A stretch of DNA of 64,000 nt from Comamonas sp. BIGb0152 (GCF_024809975.1 NZ_JANUDY010000009.1:62001-126000), one strand, 5' to 3'. Positions 25,203 through 34,937 are shown, counted from the stretch's first letter. Translations and numbers: made by a program. Notes: generated from the letters alone by a model not told the origin.

Positions 25203-25982
25203 TCAGACAGGAGTGACGGCCACCCCCTGGGCGCTCAGCGCTGCCAAGGCCTCGGTGTTGTCCGGGTGGGCATTGGTGATCAAGGTCTGCTGGGCCGAGG
25301 GGCAGGCCACCGCATAGCGGCTTCGTACCCCTATCTTGCTGTAGTCGGCCAGCACGAGCATGGACGAGGATTGCTCGGCCATCGCGGTGGCCAGGCTCGC
25401 TTCATGTTCGTTGCCAAAGGTGATGCCGTCTTGCGCACTGATGCCCACGGGTGAGAGCAGGGTGACATCGGCGCGGTAGCGGCGGATTTCGTTGAGGGTG
25501 ACCTCGCCAAAGGTGCAGGGGATTTCCGGGTTGGTGTCACCGCCCAGCAGCACCACGCGCAGGGCATTGGCCGTGCCAGCCGTAGCCTGGGTGCCCGCCA
25601 GCTTGAGGGCGACGGTGATGGAGTTGGTGACCACGACCAGGCGACCGATCAGGCTGAGCTCTTCGGCCAGGATGGCCGTGGTGGTGCCGGCATCGACAAA
25701 CACCATCTGGCCGGGCTGCAGGCGCTTGACCGCCGCCTTGGCGATGGCGCGCTTCTCTGCCACCCGCAGCGCCTGGCGTTGCACAAAAGGGGGCTCGTCC
25801 TGGGTGACGCGGGCCACGCCGCCGTGCACCCGCCGCACCAGGCCCATGGATTCGAGGGCCAGCAGGTCCTGGCGCACGGTTTCGCGTGAGACCTGCATGT
25901 CCTGGATGAGTCGGTCGGTGCTGAGCCGGTCGATGGAGGCGAGCAGCGACTGGATGCGGACAAAGCGGTCTTCTTGCAGCAT
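25203..25982 (-). CDS. DeoR/GlpR family transcriptional regulator
   Basis: 259 residues. The N-terminal winged helix (LSTDRLIQDMQVSRETVRQDLLALESMGLVRRVHGG) is the DeoR signature, and the C-terminal sugar-phosphate sensor domain contains VFVDAGTTTAILAEEL and LLSPVGISAQDGIT. The usual effector is a phosphorylated sugar; the regulated genes are not next to it, since both flanks (cutA and a phosphoesterase) are unrelated to sugar use. AAGGAA lies 8 bp before the start on its strand. Confidence 0.93.
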   Translation of the reverse strand: MLQEDRFVRIQSLLASIDRLSTDRLIQDMQVSRETVRQDLLALESMGLVRRVHGGVARVTQDEPPFVQRQALRVAEKRAIAKAAVKRLQPGQMVFVDAGTTTAILAEELSLIGRLVVVTNSITVALKLAGTQATAGTANALRVVLLGGDTNPEIPCTFGEVTLNEIRRYRADVTLLSPVGISAQDGITFGNEHEASLATAMAEQSSSMLVLADYSKIGVRSRYAVACPSAQQTLITNAHPDNTEALAALSAQGVAVTPV

Positions 25983-26132
25983 GAATGCATTTCCTTGAAG
26001 GCGCAGGCGGTTGCGAGGCCTGCGCTATTTTGCAGTACACGCCGCCGCCAAAGCCAGGCCATGCTGGCCTTGACGGCAGCGTGCAGAGGGGGGCTGTGGG
26101 CCGCAGCGGCATGCGCTGCGGCGGCAGGCCGT

Positions 26133-29100
26133 TCAGCGCTGGCGGCGTGCGGCAGCAGCCAGGGCCAGGAACAGCAGCGATGCCAGCAGCAGCGCCAGCG
26201 GCTGGTTGGCCGGCACCGGACGGGCCGCTTGCGGCTGGGGCACCACCACATCGGCAGGCACGGCGACCAGCACCGGATCGACGATGGCGCCGTTGACCAG
26301 GCCGTCTTCGTCCAGCGGGCCGCCGTCGGTGACGGTGTAGTTGGCGATACCACCGGTGATGCTGGCCCCTGCGATATCGCTGACCACCCGTTGGCCGTCT
26401 GCATTCGTGTGGACCTTCATGACCCGGCTGTTGGCGGGCAAGGAGGCCGGCACGCTCAGGCGGACCTGGGCGCTGAAGCCGCTGTGCTCGCAGCCCGAGA
26501 GGCTGAATGACACCAGGCCGGTGGCTGCTTTAAGCCCGGCGGGCAGCAGGTCAGCAGGCACGGGGCTGATGCTGGCGTTGGACTGGTCGCAGCGGGTGGC
26601 GGCCTGGATGTTCAGATCCAGTGCGGGCAGTCCGCCACCCGGGGTTGGCAGCGTGGTATTGACCAGGTCTTGCACGGGCGGCTGGGGCTCGGGTGCCGGG
26701 TTGCCCAGCTCAAACGAGCCTGTCGTGCTCCAGTCGGACCAGTTCAGGTGGGTATCGCGCACCCGCACCCGCCAGTACCAGCGTTCATCCTGGCCCAGTT
26801 GCAGCACTTGCGGTGCCTGGCCCTGGAAGGGGTCAAAAGCCGAGCCCTTGCTGCCATCGGGCTGCACCAGCTGCGCATAGCACTGGCGGCCGCCTTGGCG
26901 CTCTGCGCCGCTGTCGCCGTCCTCATCCCACTTGTAGCTGCAGCTCCAGCGGTCACGCAGGCTGTTGCCGCCGGCAATGATGGCGGAGCGCAGCTTGCCG
27001 CGCGCGCTGCCGGCATCGACGTTCGGGTAGACGCGTTGGGGGTTGGCCAGCAATTGGCCCAGCGGCAGGCGGGCGATGTCGGCATCCTTTTGCGTGTTGA
27101 CGCGCACCCCGTTCACAAAGGTCCAGTTTTCTCGGCGGGTGTCGTTGCCCCAGATGTCGTAGACAGGCTGGCCGGGGGCAAACTGCGGGTCTTTGGAGAG
27201 CTGCCACTGCGCTTCATACAGCGCTGGGCCAGCGCCTGTGCGGTAGGCTAGCTGCACGTTTGCGGGGTTGACCTGGCCGAGCTTGGCTTGCTCCAACGTG
27301 GGCTGGAAGGCCAGCGCTTGGCTGGTCACTTCGATGCTGTCGTCCGGTGTGGCACTGGTGGTGGAGGCACCCAGGTCGTAGCGCTTCCAGGTGAGGGCTG
27401 GGGTGGCGCTGCCAAAGCGGGCTTCCAAGGTGCCGTAGCCAAAGCTGAGCTTGGTGTTGGCGATGACGTCCAGATCGCTGTCATCGCTTTGCTTGGCGCC
27501 TTCCAGCGCGCCGCTGCCCGAGGCCACATTCAGCCAGAGGTGGCGGCTGTTCATGGAGTTGCCACGCTCATAGAAATGCACATGGCCGTTGAGGTTGGCG
27601 GTGATGGCGCCGGTCGTGCGGCCATAGTCTTCCATCTGCGCGATGAAATCGCAGGTCGCCATCACCTCGCCCTGGCGCCATTTTTCGCTCAGGCAGGGGT
27701 GGTGGTTGAGCAGCACCATATACGGTTTTTTGTCTACGCGGGTCTGCGCCATCAGGCCGGTGAACCAGTTCAGATGCTCCTTCATGTAGTCGGCGCGGAA
27801 CAGGCCCCGGCCATTGTCATAGCTGGTCCAGCCGCCGGTGTTGTGCATGGCCGAGGCGGGGTTGAAGTCGCTGCCGACAATGCGCATGCCCAGGTAGTCC
27901 AGGTGGTACCAGTGCAGCGGGTGCGTGAGCGATCCGTTGGCAGGCATGCGGTTGAAGTATTTGCGGTAGGTCTTGGCCCAGGTTTTCTCAGCACCTGCGC
28001 TGGCTTGTTCACCCCCAAAATACTCGTGGTTGCCGGGCGACGGAATCAGCGGCACATAGGCTGAGATGGCGGCCAGCGGGCCGAAGAACTGGTCCTTCCA
28101 GTTGCTGCGGCTGCCGCCCGAGCCGACCAGGTCGCCGGGCACCATAAAGCCGGCCAAAGTTTGCGCGCATTGGGCTGCAACGCCTGCGCAGTCGTTGTTG
28201 ATGACGCCTTGTGTGATGTTTTTGAGGCGGTTGGCCAGGCCATCCTGGGTGTCCGAGACCACGGCGAACTTGGCGCTGGCAACGCCATCGCTCTCACGCG
28301 GCCAGGTCTTGAACTGGAAGGGACCTGCCAGCTTGGGTGCTGCGCTGGTGCCTGTGACCACCGCGTACTCATACAGCGTGTTCGATTGCAGGCCGGCGAG
28401 ATCGGCAAAGAAGATGCTGGCGTCAGCAAAGTCGCCCACCGGGTTGATGGCGGGTGCCAAGGTGTAGGGCCCGGTGCTGCCGGCCTTGCGCCACCAGATG
28501 GTGGGCGCCGACTCGGTGGTCTCCAGCATCACGGCCATGTGGTCGGGGCCGGGGTTTTGCAGGCTGGGGCCCACGGTCAGTGCGGGTGCAGTGGCCGTGG
28601 TGGGCAGCTTGGCAGGGTCGAAGGGCTTGGGCGGCTCGGCGCTGGTTTGGGTCAGCACCACATCGTCAAGGCCCCAGTACCAGTTGTTGTCGGTGTTCAG
28701 GTAGCTAAAGCGCAGGCTGACTTTTTTGGCCGCTGCCGGGGCGCTGAAGGCCAGGCTCTCGGACTGGTTCAGGCGCGAGCTGCTGGTCTCCTGCAGCAAG
28801 GTCTGCACGCTGCTGTCATCAAACACGGCCTCGACCTTGATGCTCTCTTTTTTGGTAGAGCCTATTTGGAAATGGTTGAGAAAGGCGAGCGTGTAGCTCT
28901 TGCCCCCCGCCACTGCAATGCCGGGGCTTTCCATCACCGTGTTGAAGAACAGACCGCTGGTCGGGCGCAGGCCGTCGGACTCGGCGACCGCGATCTTGCC
29001 GCTGGCCTTGCTGAGCTTGGCGCGCTCGCCACCCGAAACCTGGGCCGTCCAGTAGGCGGGCGTCACAAACTTCCAGCCCAGCCAGGGCAGCTTGGCTGCT

Positions 29101-29303
29101 GCCGAGCGGCCACTGGTGGGCACCGTCTCCGCGTTTTCCAGGCGCAGGGTCCAGCCGGCGGGGCCGGTCGTGCCCAGACCGGTGGGTGCATCCGCGCCCG
29201 CCGCATCAAAATTCTCGCTAAAGACCACCGTTTGGGCCAGGGCCAGTCCGCTGACTGCCCAGAGCCCGGCCGCACATAGGTGCCGCAAGCTTGCTAATTT
29301 CAT
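26133..29303 (-). CDS. Secreted metallophosphoesterase (purple acid phosphatase-like) with C-terminal anchor
   Basis: 1056 residues; the start at 29303 has AGGAGG 5 bp upstream (the frame also opens at 29321). Signal peptide ends near ALAQTVVFSE. Order: jelly-roll-like domain (about 25-190), fibronectin-type segment, then a calcineurin-like phosphoesterase with all metal motifs: VVSDTQD, PGDLVGSG, SPGNHEYFGG, LLNHHP and NLNGHVHFYERG. A later region resembles the choice-of-anchor U domain (YTVTDGGPLDEDGLVNGAI). The end is proline, a hydrophobic stretch and RRQR, as in IPTL/PEP-CTERM sorting tails. It probably hydrolyses phosphoesters at the cell surface. Confidence 0.85.
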   Translation of the reverse strand: MKLASLRHLCAAGLWAVSGLALAQTVVFSENFDAAGADAPTGLGTTGPAGWTLRLENAETVPTSGRSAAAKLPWLGWKFVTPAYWTAQVSGGERAKLSKASGKIAVAESDGLRPTSGLFFNTVMESPGIAVAGGKSYTLAFLNHFQIGSTKKESIKVEAVFDDSSVQTLLQETSSSRLNQSESLAFSAPAAAKKVSLRFSYLNTDNNWYWGLDDVVLTQTSAEPPKPFDPAKLPTTATAPALTVGPSLQNPGPDHMAVMLETTESAPTIWWRKAGSTGPYTLAPAINPVGDFADASIFFADLAGLQSNTLYEYAVVTGTSAAPKLAGPFQFKTWPRESDGVASAKFAVVSDTQDGLANRLKNITQGVINNDCAGVAAQCAQTLAGFMVPGDLVGSGGSRSNWKDQFFGPLAAISAYVPLIPSPGNHEYFGGEQASAGAEKTWAKTYRKYFNRMPANGSLTHPLHWYHLDYLGMRIVGSDFNPASAMHNTGGWTSYDNGRGLFRADYMKEHLNWFTGLMAQTRVDKKPYMVLLNHHPCLSEKWRQGEVMATCDFIAQMEDYGRTTGAITANLNGHVHFYERGNSMNSRHLWLNVASGSGALEGAKQSDDSDLDVIANTKLSFGYGTLEARFGSATPALTWKRYDLGASTTSATPDDSIEVTSQALAFQPTLEQAKLGQVNPANVQLAYRTGAGPALYEAQWQLSKDPQFAPGQPVYDIWGNDTRRENWTFVNGVRVNTQKDADIARLPLGQLLANPQRVYPNVDAGSARGKLRSAIIAGGNSLRDRWSCSYKWDEDGDSGAERQGGRQCYAQLVQPDGSKGSAFDPFQGQAPQVLQLGQDERWYWRVRVRDTHLNWSDWSTTGSFELGNPAPEPQPPVQDLVNTTLPTPGGGLPALDLNIQAATRCDQSNASISPVPADLLPAGLKAATGLVSFSLSGCEHSGFSAQVRLSVPASLPANSRVMKVHTNADGQRVVSDIAGASITGGIANYTVTDGGPLDEDGLVNGAIVDPVLVAVPADVVVPQPQAARPVPANQPLALLLASLLFLALAAAARRQR

Positions 29304-29399
29304 GAAACCTCCTGCCGTCAAGGCCGATGTGGTGAATGCATGTTTTCACCAGGAAGTGCAAAAAATAGCAAATTTGCATGAAACTACAATGACGCCGGC

Positions 29400-29433
29400 C
29401 AAGAAAAAGCCCTGCCGTTGTTGGCAGGGCTTG
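29400..29433 (-). terminator. ftsY: Terminator after ftsY
   Basis: Stem AGCCCTGCC (29408-29416) and GGCAGGGCT (29423-29431) with a 6-bp loop; the plus-strand A-run at 29401-29408 becomes the U-tract on the minus strand. It lies about 30 bp past the ftsY stop. Confidence 0.75.
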
Positions 29434-29461
29434 GGCAGCAGTGTCTTGCTGTGGGCCGCGA

Positions 29462-30712
29462 TCAGGCCAGCAGTGCCTGGGCAAATTCCTTGGCGCTGAA
29501 GGTCTCCAGGTCTTCGACCTTTTCTCCGACACCAATGAAATACACGGGGATGGGGCGTTCTTGCGCAATGGCGGCCAGCACGCCGCCCTTGGCCGTGCCG
29601 TCGAGCTTGGTAACGATCAGGCCGGTCAGTTGCAAGGCATCGTCAAAGGCGCGCACCTGGTTCAGGGCGTTCTGCCCGGTGTTGCCATCGATGACCAGCA
29701 GCACCTGGTGCGGTGCGCTGGCATCGGCCTTGGTGACCACGCGCTTGATCTTCTTGAGCTCTTCCATCAGGTGCAGCTGGGTGGGCAGGCGGCCGGCGGT
29801 ATCGACCAGCACGACATCCTTGCCACGGGCCTTGCCAGCGGTCACGGCATCAAAGCTGACGGCAGCCGGGTCGCCGCCTTCCTGGCTGATGATCTCGACC
29901 GTGTTGCGTGTGGCCCAAACCCCCAGTTGCTCACGCGCCGCAGCGCGGAAGGTGTCGGCAGCGGCCAGCAGCACGCTTTGTCCGGCATCGGCCAGGTGCT
30001 TGGTCAGCTTACCGATCGACGTGGTCTTGCCTGCGCCATTGACACCGGCCACCATGATGACCGTGGGGCTGTGCTCGCCAATGACCAGCGGTTTCTCTAG
30101 CGGCGCCAGCAGATCGGCCAGCGCGCTGGCCAGCAGGTCTTTGACGGCAGCCGGGTCGGTGGTCTTGCTGTCCTTGACGCGTTGCTTGAGGTCTTCGAGC
30201 AGATGCGTGGTCGCCTTGACGCCGGTATCGGCCATCAGCAGCGCCTCTTCCAGCTCTTCATAGAGCTGTTCATCGATCTGGGTGCCGGTGAACACCGTGG
30301 CAATGCTGGAGCCGGTTTTGCGCAGGCCGCTCTTCAAGCGGTTCATCCAGCTGTCGCGGCTGCTTGCAGGCTCGGGTGCTATAGTGATAGGAGCTACCGA
30401 CGCCTGTGGAGCCTGCGTAGATGGGTTTTTTGGGGCGGTGTCCGCGGGCACCGATGCCGGAGCTGCGGCCTTGCCGCCCAGGCCCAGGCCGCGCAGCCAG
30501 CCCGCTTTGGCGGGCTCGGCAGCCACGGGGCTCTGCGGCTCTGCCGTCACCTTGGTGGGGTTTGGGGTCACGGGGGTCTGCAACGGCGCCTGTGGAGGCG
30601 CTGACACAGGCGCTGGCTCAGGCACCGACACGGGGGCGGGCTCTTGCCCTGCGGGCGGGAGGAGGGGGGCTGCGTCGGCAGCGGGAGATTTTTTCTTGAA
30701 AAAACTGAACAT
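29462..30712 (-). CDS. ftsY: Signal recognition particle receptor FtsY
   Basis: GTPase that docks SRP-ribosome complexes at the inner membrane. 416 residues. The N-terminal A domain (1-115) is rich in Ala, Pro and Val with MFSFFKKKS at the start, then the N domain and the G domain: P-loop GVNGAGKT (223-230), DTFRAAAREQL, DTAGRLPTQ and TKLDGTAKGGV. Family length in beta-proteobacteria is about 350-450. It is divergent from the M16 genes with only 28 bp between starts, so the two promoters must overlap coding DNA. Confidence 0.97.
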   Translation of the reverse strand: MFSFFKKKSPAADAAPLLPPAGQEPAPVSVPEPAPVSAPPQAPLQTPVTPNPTKVTAEPQSPVAAEPAKAGWLRGLGLGGKAAAPASVPADTAPKNPSTQAPQASVAPITIAPEPASSRDSWMNRLKSGLRKTGSSIATVFTGTQIDEQLYEELEEALLMADTGVKATTHLLEDLKQRVKDSKTTDPAAVKDLLASALADLLAPLEKPLVIGEHSPTVIMVAGVNGAGKTTSIGKLTKHLADAGQSVLLAAADTFRAAAREQLGVWATRNTVEIISQEGGDPAAVSFDAVTAGKARGKDVVLVDTAGRLPTQLHLMEELKKIKRVVTKADASAPHQVLLVIDGNTGQNALNQVRAFDDALQLTGLIVTKLDGTAKGGVLAAIAQERPIPVYFIGVGEKVEDLETFSAKEFAQALLA

Positions 30713-30740
30713 TGTGCGCTACGTAGAATCAGCCTATTTT

Positions 30741-32186
30741 ATGAAACGTTCCACCATTTTGCTGGCCTTGATGGCCTCCCTGGGCGCTGGGGCTTCTTCG
30801 GCTCTCGCCGCGTCGCCATTGTCCACCCCTGCGATAGCCTCCAATTCTGCGGGTGCCCAGCAGTTCAAGCTGTCCAACGGCATGGACCTGATCGTACAGC
30901 CAGACAAGCGTGCCCCCACGGCAGTGCACATGGTCTGGGTGCGGGTGGGCTCGATGGACGAGGTGGATGGCCGCTCGGGCCTGGCCCATGCGCTGGAACA
31001 CATGATGTTCAAGGGCACGCCTGCCGTGCCACCGGGAGATTTCTCGCGCAAGGTCGCGGCGCTGGGCGGGCAGGACAATGCCTTTACCAACCGCGACTAT
31101 ACCGGTTACTACCAGCAGATCCCTTCGGGCAAGCTCGAAGACGTGATGCGCCTGGAGTCGGACCGCTTTGCCAACAACCAGTGGCCCGACAGCGAGTTCA
31201 AAAAAGAGATCGAGGTCATCAAGGAAGAGCGGCGCATGCGCACCGATGACAACCCGCGCGCTAGCCTGATGGAGCAGCTCAATGCCGCAACCTGGCAGGC
31301 TTCGCCTTACCACCGTCCGGTGATCGGCTGGATGGGCGATCTGGACTCCATGCACCCCGATGATGCCCGCCAGTTCCACAAGGCCTGGTATGTGCCCGAG
31401 AACGCCGTGGTGGTGGTGGCCGGCGATGTGGATGTAGCGCAGGTTCGTGCGCTTGCCGAGAAATACTACGGCAGCATCCCCGCCCGTGCGCTGCCAGAGC
31501 GCAAGCCCCGGCCCGAGCCGCTGCAAAAGGGCGAGCGCCGGCTGGATTACAAGGCGCCTGCCGAGCAGGCCTATGTGTTGATGAGCTTCAAGGTGCCTGA
31601 TCTGCGCAACCTGGTCGAGCCCCAGGACAGCGACAAGGATGCGATGGCGCTGTTGATGCTGGGCTCTGTGCTGAGCGGCTATGACGGTGCGCGCCTGGAT
31701 CGCAACCTGACCCAGGGTGCGGGCCGCGTGGCCGATGCCGCCTTCAGCGGCGCCAGCGTGGTCAACCGGGGACCTTCCACCTTCTTGCTGGGTGGCGTGC
31801 CATCGCAAGGCAAAACCGCCAAGGATGTGGAGACCGCCTTGCGCGCCGAGGTGGCCCGCGTGGCCAAGGACGGCGTGGGCGAGGCCGAGCTGGCCCGGGT
31901 GCGTACCCAGTGGCAGGCCTCTACCGTCTATGAACGCGACTCGGTGTTTGGCCAGGCCAATGACCTGGGCTCCAACTGGGTGCTGGGCTTGCCGCTGGAC
32001 GCCAATGACAAGCTGCTGGCATTGATGAAGACCGTGACGGCAGCGCAGGTGCAGGCGGTGGCTGCGCGCTATTTTGGCGATGACCAGATGACGGTGGGCA
32101 CCTTGGTGCCCCAGCCACTGACCGATGCCGATCGCGCTGCGCAAAAACGCAGTGGCGCCGCAACCAAGGATGGCGCGGTTCACTGA
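30741..32186 (+). CDS. M16 (pitrilysin family) zinc peptidase, catalytic partner
   Basis: 481 residues from the ATG at 30741 (the frame opens earlier, but inside the divergent ftsY gene). A signal peptide (about 1-24, ALAASPL) sends it to the periplasm. The inverted zinc motif H83-x2-E86-H87 (HALEHMMFKGT) is present, with the distal Glu in EVIKEERRMRTDDNP, so this partner should be active. The second, inactive half follows directly as a separate gene. Such pairs are related to mitochondrial processing peptidase; here the natural substrate is unknown. Confidence 0.92.
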   Translation: MKRSTILLALMASLGAGASSALAASPLSTPAIASNSAGAQQFKLSNGMDLIVQPDKRAPTAVHMVWVRVGSMDEVDGRSGLAHALEHMMFKGTPAVPPGDFSRKVAALGGQDNAFTNRDYTGYYQQIPSGKLEDVMRLESDRFANNQWPDSEFKKEIEVIKEERRMRTDDNPRASLMEQLNAATWQASPYHRPVIGWMGDLDSMHPDDARQFHKAWYVPENAVVVVAGDVDVAQVRALAEKYYGSIPARALPERKPRPEPLQKGERRLDYKAPAEQAYVLMSFKVPDLRNLVEPQDSDKDAMALLMLGSVLSGYDGARLDRNLTQGAGRVADAAFSGASVVNRGPSTFLLGGVPSQGKTAKDVETALRAEVARVAKDGVGEAELARVRTQWQASTVYERDSVFGQANDLGSNWVLGLPLDANDKLLALMKTVTAAQVQAVAARYFGDDQMTVGTLVPQPLTDADRAAQKRSGAATKDGAVH

Positions 32187-32291
32187 CCGCATTCCCCCGG
32201 ATGGCTGGCGCGGTGCTTGCGCGCCCGCTCCCTATTGTTTTCACCAGGCCTTGCAAGCGTTTGCGCAGGGCCCTGGCTAGCAGAGATATCC

Positions 32292-33635
32292 ATGCGAAAC
32301 TTTTTTTGCAAAACACTGGTCGGCGGCGCAGCAGCCTTGCTGGCCTCTCATTCGGCCTGGGCCTTGCTGCCTATCGAGCATTGGACGCAGGACGGCGGCG
32401 CCCAGGTCTGGCTGGTCAACAGCCCCACCATCCCGATGGTGGATGTGCAGCTGAACTTTGATGCGGGCAGCCGGCGTGACCCGGCCGACCAGGCGGGGCT
32501 GGCGAATGCGGCTGCGCTGATGGCCTCCAAGGGCGTCAAGGCCCAGGCGGGTGCCCCTGCGCTGGACGAGAACGCCGTGGGCGAGGCCTGGGCCGATCTG
32601 GGTGCAAGCTTTGGGGCCGGTGCCAGCAATGATGCACTGACTTTTTCGCTGCGCTCCTTGAGCGATGCCAGTCTGCTGAACCGCGCGGCCGATCTGGCCG
32701 CCCGCCAGATGACCCAGCCCAGCTACGACGATGCCGTCTGGCAGCGCGAGCGCGAGCGCTGGAATGCCGCCATCAAGGAGGGCAATACCCGCCCCGCCGT
32801 CGTGGCCGGCCGCGCCTTCAACAAGGCTGTTTTTGGCAGCCATCCCTACGGTCTGCGTGCCACCGAAGAGACCCTGGCCCAGATCAATCCGGGCGTGATG
32901 CAGCAGTACCTGGCGCGTTCGGTAGATGCCTGCCGCGCCAAGGTGACCTTGGTTGGCGCGCTGGACAAGGCCCAGGCCGATGCCCTGGTCAAGCGCCTGC
33001 TGGCCCAGATGCCTGCCACACCCAAGGCGCAGTGCGCGGCACCCGCCGAGGTGCCGCCAGTGCCGCCGCTGGCCAAGGCCGATGAGATCAAGATTGCTTT
33101 TGACTCGGCCCAGGCCCAGGTGCTGCTGGGCCAGCCCGGCATCCGCCGTGCCGATCCGGATTTTCTGGCGGTGCTGGTGGGCAACCAGATTTTGGGCGGT
33201 GGTGGCTTTGCATCGCGGCTGATGGAAGAGGTGCGTGAAAAGCGTGGCCTGGTCTACGGCGTGTATTCCTCGTTCAACCCGGGGCTGGATGCGGGCGCTT
33301 TCCAGATCGGTTTGCAGACCCGGCCTGACCAGGCAGCCGAGGCACTGAAGGTGACGCGTGAGGTGCTGAGCCAGTTCATCGCCATGGGCCCGACCGACAA
33401 GGAGTTGCGCGATGCCAAGGACAACCTGATCGGCGGTTTTGCGCTGCGGGTGGACAGCAATGCCAAGCTCTTGGGCAATGTGACCAATATCGCCTGGAAC
33501 GGCCTGCCACTGGACTACCTGGACCACTGGACCGACCGGGTCGAGGCGCTGAGCGTGGAGGATGTGCGCAAGGCCATGGCACGCATGGTGCAGCCGGACA
33601 AGCAAGTGACCGTCGTTTTGGGAGCAAAACCATAA
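32292..33635 (+). CDS. M16 family peptidase, non-catalytic partner
   Basis: 447 residues from ATG 32292; signal peptide with ASHSAWALLPIEHW. The HxxEH position reads DQAGLANAAALMASKG, with no zinc ligands, while the C-terminal ASRLMEEVREKRGLVYGVYSS keeps the Arg/Tyr substrate-binding pair typical of the non-catalytic subunit. It therefore works as the partner of the preceding gene. The stop TAA overlaps the rsmD start by one base. Confidence 0.92.
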   Translation: MRNFFCKTLVGGAAALLASHSAWALLPIEHWTQDGGAQVWLVNSPTIPMVDVQLNFDAGSRRDPADQAGLANAAALMASKGVKAQAGAPALDENAVGEAWADLGASFGAGASNDALTFSLRSLSDASLLNRAADLAARQMTQPSYDDAVWQRERERWNAAIKEGNTRPAVVAGRAFNKAVFGSHPYGLRATEETLAQINPGVMQQYLARSVDACRAKVTLVGALDKAQADALVKRLLAQMPATPKAQCAAPAEVPPVPPLAKADEIKIAFDSAQAQVLLGQPGIRRADPDFLAVLVGNQILGGGGFASRLMEEVREKRGLVYGVYSSFNPGLDAGAFQIGLQTRPDQAAEALKVTREVLSQFIAMGPTDKELRDAKDNLIGGFALRVDSNAKLLGNVTNIAWNGLPLDYLDHWTDRVEALSVEDVRKAMARMVQPDKQVTVVLGAKP

Positions 33636-34336
33636 TGGGACGCAGTGCCATCAAAAGTGAAAGTGCGCTGCGCGCACTGGTGCAAAAAGCCGCAGCCGCT
33701 GCCCAGGCCGCAAGCGATGCGGCACCCGCCCGCAAGGGGGGCAGCAGCAATGCCGCCCGGGTGGCCGCGCCTGCTGCCGGTGAAATCCGCATCATTGGCG
33801 GCCAGTGGCGCCGCACCAAGCTGGCGGTCTTGACCCGCCCCGATCTGCGGCCCACCCCGGACCGTGTGCGCGAGACCTTGTTCAACTGGCTGGGGCAGGA
33901 CCTGGCCGGTTGGCGCTGCCTCGATGCCTTTGCCGGTACCGGCGCGCTGGGGCTGGAGGCCGCGTCGCGCCATGCCACCTTGGTGCGCATGGTGGAGTCG
34001 GATGTGCAGCTGGCCGCACAGATCAAACAACTGGCCCAGAAGCTGGGCGCCACGCAAGTGGAGGTGAGCCGGGGCGATGCACTGGCTGCGCTGCAGGCCT
34101 ACCCCGCGCACTGGGACCTGATCTTTCTCGATCCGCCATTCTCTGGCCAGCTGTTCCTGCCGGCGCTCAAGGCGGCGCAGGCCGCCGTGACCGCGCAGGG
34201 ATTCATCTACCTGGAAGCGCCCGAGGCTTGGGGCGATGAGGCCTTGGCCGAGCTGGGCCTGGTGCGCTACCGCTACTTGAAGGCTGGCGCCGTGCACGCG
34301 CATCTGCTCAAGAAGGCCGAGGCCGCACCCGACTGA
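33635..34336 (+). CDS. rsmD: 16S rRNA (guanine-966-N2)-methyltransferase RsmD
   Basis: 233 residues. After a 45-residue Ala-rich lead comes the RsmD core: GEIRIIGGQWRRTKLAV, RPTPDRVRETLFNWL, LDAFAGTGALGLEAASR (SAM loop) and the catalytic IFLDPPF motif. The enzyme methylates G966 of 16S rRNA. The start overlaps the stop of the M16 gene, suggesting coupling. The long N-terminal lead is variable in the family and may be the result of a start that is too early, but no other start has a good ribosome site. Confidence 0.95.
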   Translation: MGRSAIKSESALRALVQKAAAAAQAASDAAPARKGGSSNAARVAAPAAGEIRIIGGQWRRTKLAVLTRPDLRPTPDRVRETLFNWLGQDLAGWRCLDAFAGTGALGLEAASRHATLVRMVESDVQLAAQIKQLAQKLGATQVEVSRGDALAALQAYPAHWDLIFLDPPFSGQLFLPALKAAQAAVTAQGFIYLEAPEAWGDEALAELGLVRYRYLKAGAVHAHLLKKAEAAPD

Positions 34337-34439
34337 GCGGGAATGCCTGCCGGGTAGAGGGTGGTGGCAGAAATGGTTTATGCTGCGCTGCAATGTGCCA
34401 GGTGACTGGCACGACGATGATGCTTTGCAGGAGACAGAC

Positions 34440-34937
34440 ATGACACTGGCCATCTACCCAGGCACCTTTGATCCCATGACCCTGGGCCACGAAGACGTGG
34501 TGCGCAGGGCCTACCAGCTGTTTGGCAATGTGATTGTGGCGGTCGCCGAGGGCCACCACAAGAAGACCATGTTCTCGCTCAAGGAGCGCATGGACATGGC
34601 GCGCGAAGCCGTCAAGCACTACCCCAGCGTGCGGGTGGAGAGCTACTCGGGCCTGCTGCGTGATTTTGTCGTGGCTCAAGGCGGCAACGCGATTGTGCGC
34701 GGCTTGCGCGCGGTGACCGACTTTGACTACGAGTTCCAGCTCGCCGGCATGAACCGCTCATTGATGCCCGATGTGGAGGCTGTGTTCCTGACCCCCAGCA
34801 CCCGCTACCAGTTCATCAGCAGCACCTTTGTGCGTGAGATTGCGATGCTCAGCGGCGAGGTCGACAAGTTTGTCTCGCCCTATGTGGCCCAGGAGCTGCA
34901 GCGCAAGGTGGCCGAGCGCAAGGCCCAGGAGGGCTGA
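34440..34937 (+). CDS. coaD: Phosphopantetheine adenylyltransferase
   Basis: Penultimate step of coenzyme A synthesis: ATP plus 4'-phosphopantetheine gives dephospho-CoA. 165 residues from the ATG at 34440, which has CAGGAGAC upstream; the frame opens 60 bases earlier. Nucleotidyltransferase motifs are complete: GTFDPMTLGH (H-x-G-H type) at the start, then RGLRAVTDFDYEFQ and the ISSTFVREI motif. It follows rsmD, the usual bacterial order. Confidence 0.97.
   Translation: MTLAIYPGTFDPMTLGHEDVVRRAYQLFGNVIVAVAEGHHKKTMFSLKERMDMAREAVKHYPSVRVESYSGLLRDFVVAQGGNAIVRGLRAVTDFDYEFQLAGMNRSLMPDVEAVFLTPSTRYQFISSTFVREIAMLSGEVDKFVSPYVAQELQRKVAERKAQEG

Noticed and set aside
30282..30740. N-terminal extension of the first M16 gene.
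   Set aside because: The extension overlaps the divergent ftsY gene and lacks similarity; a signal peptide starts at the ATG at 30741.
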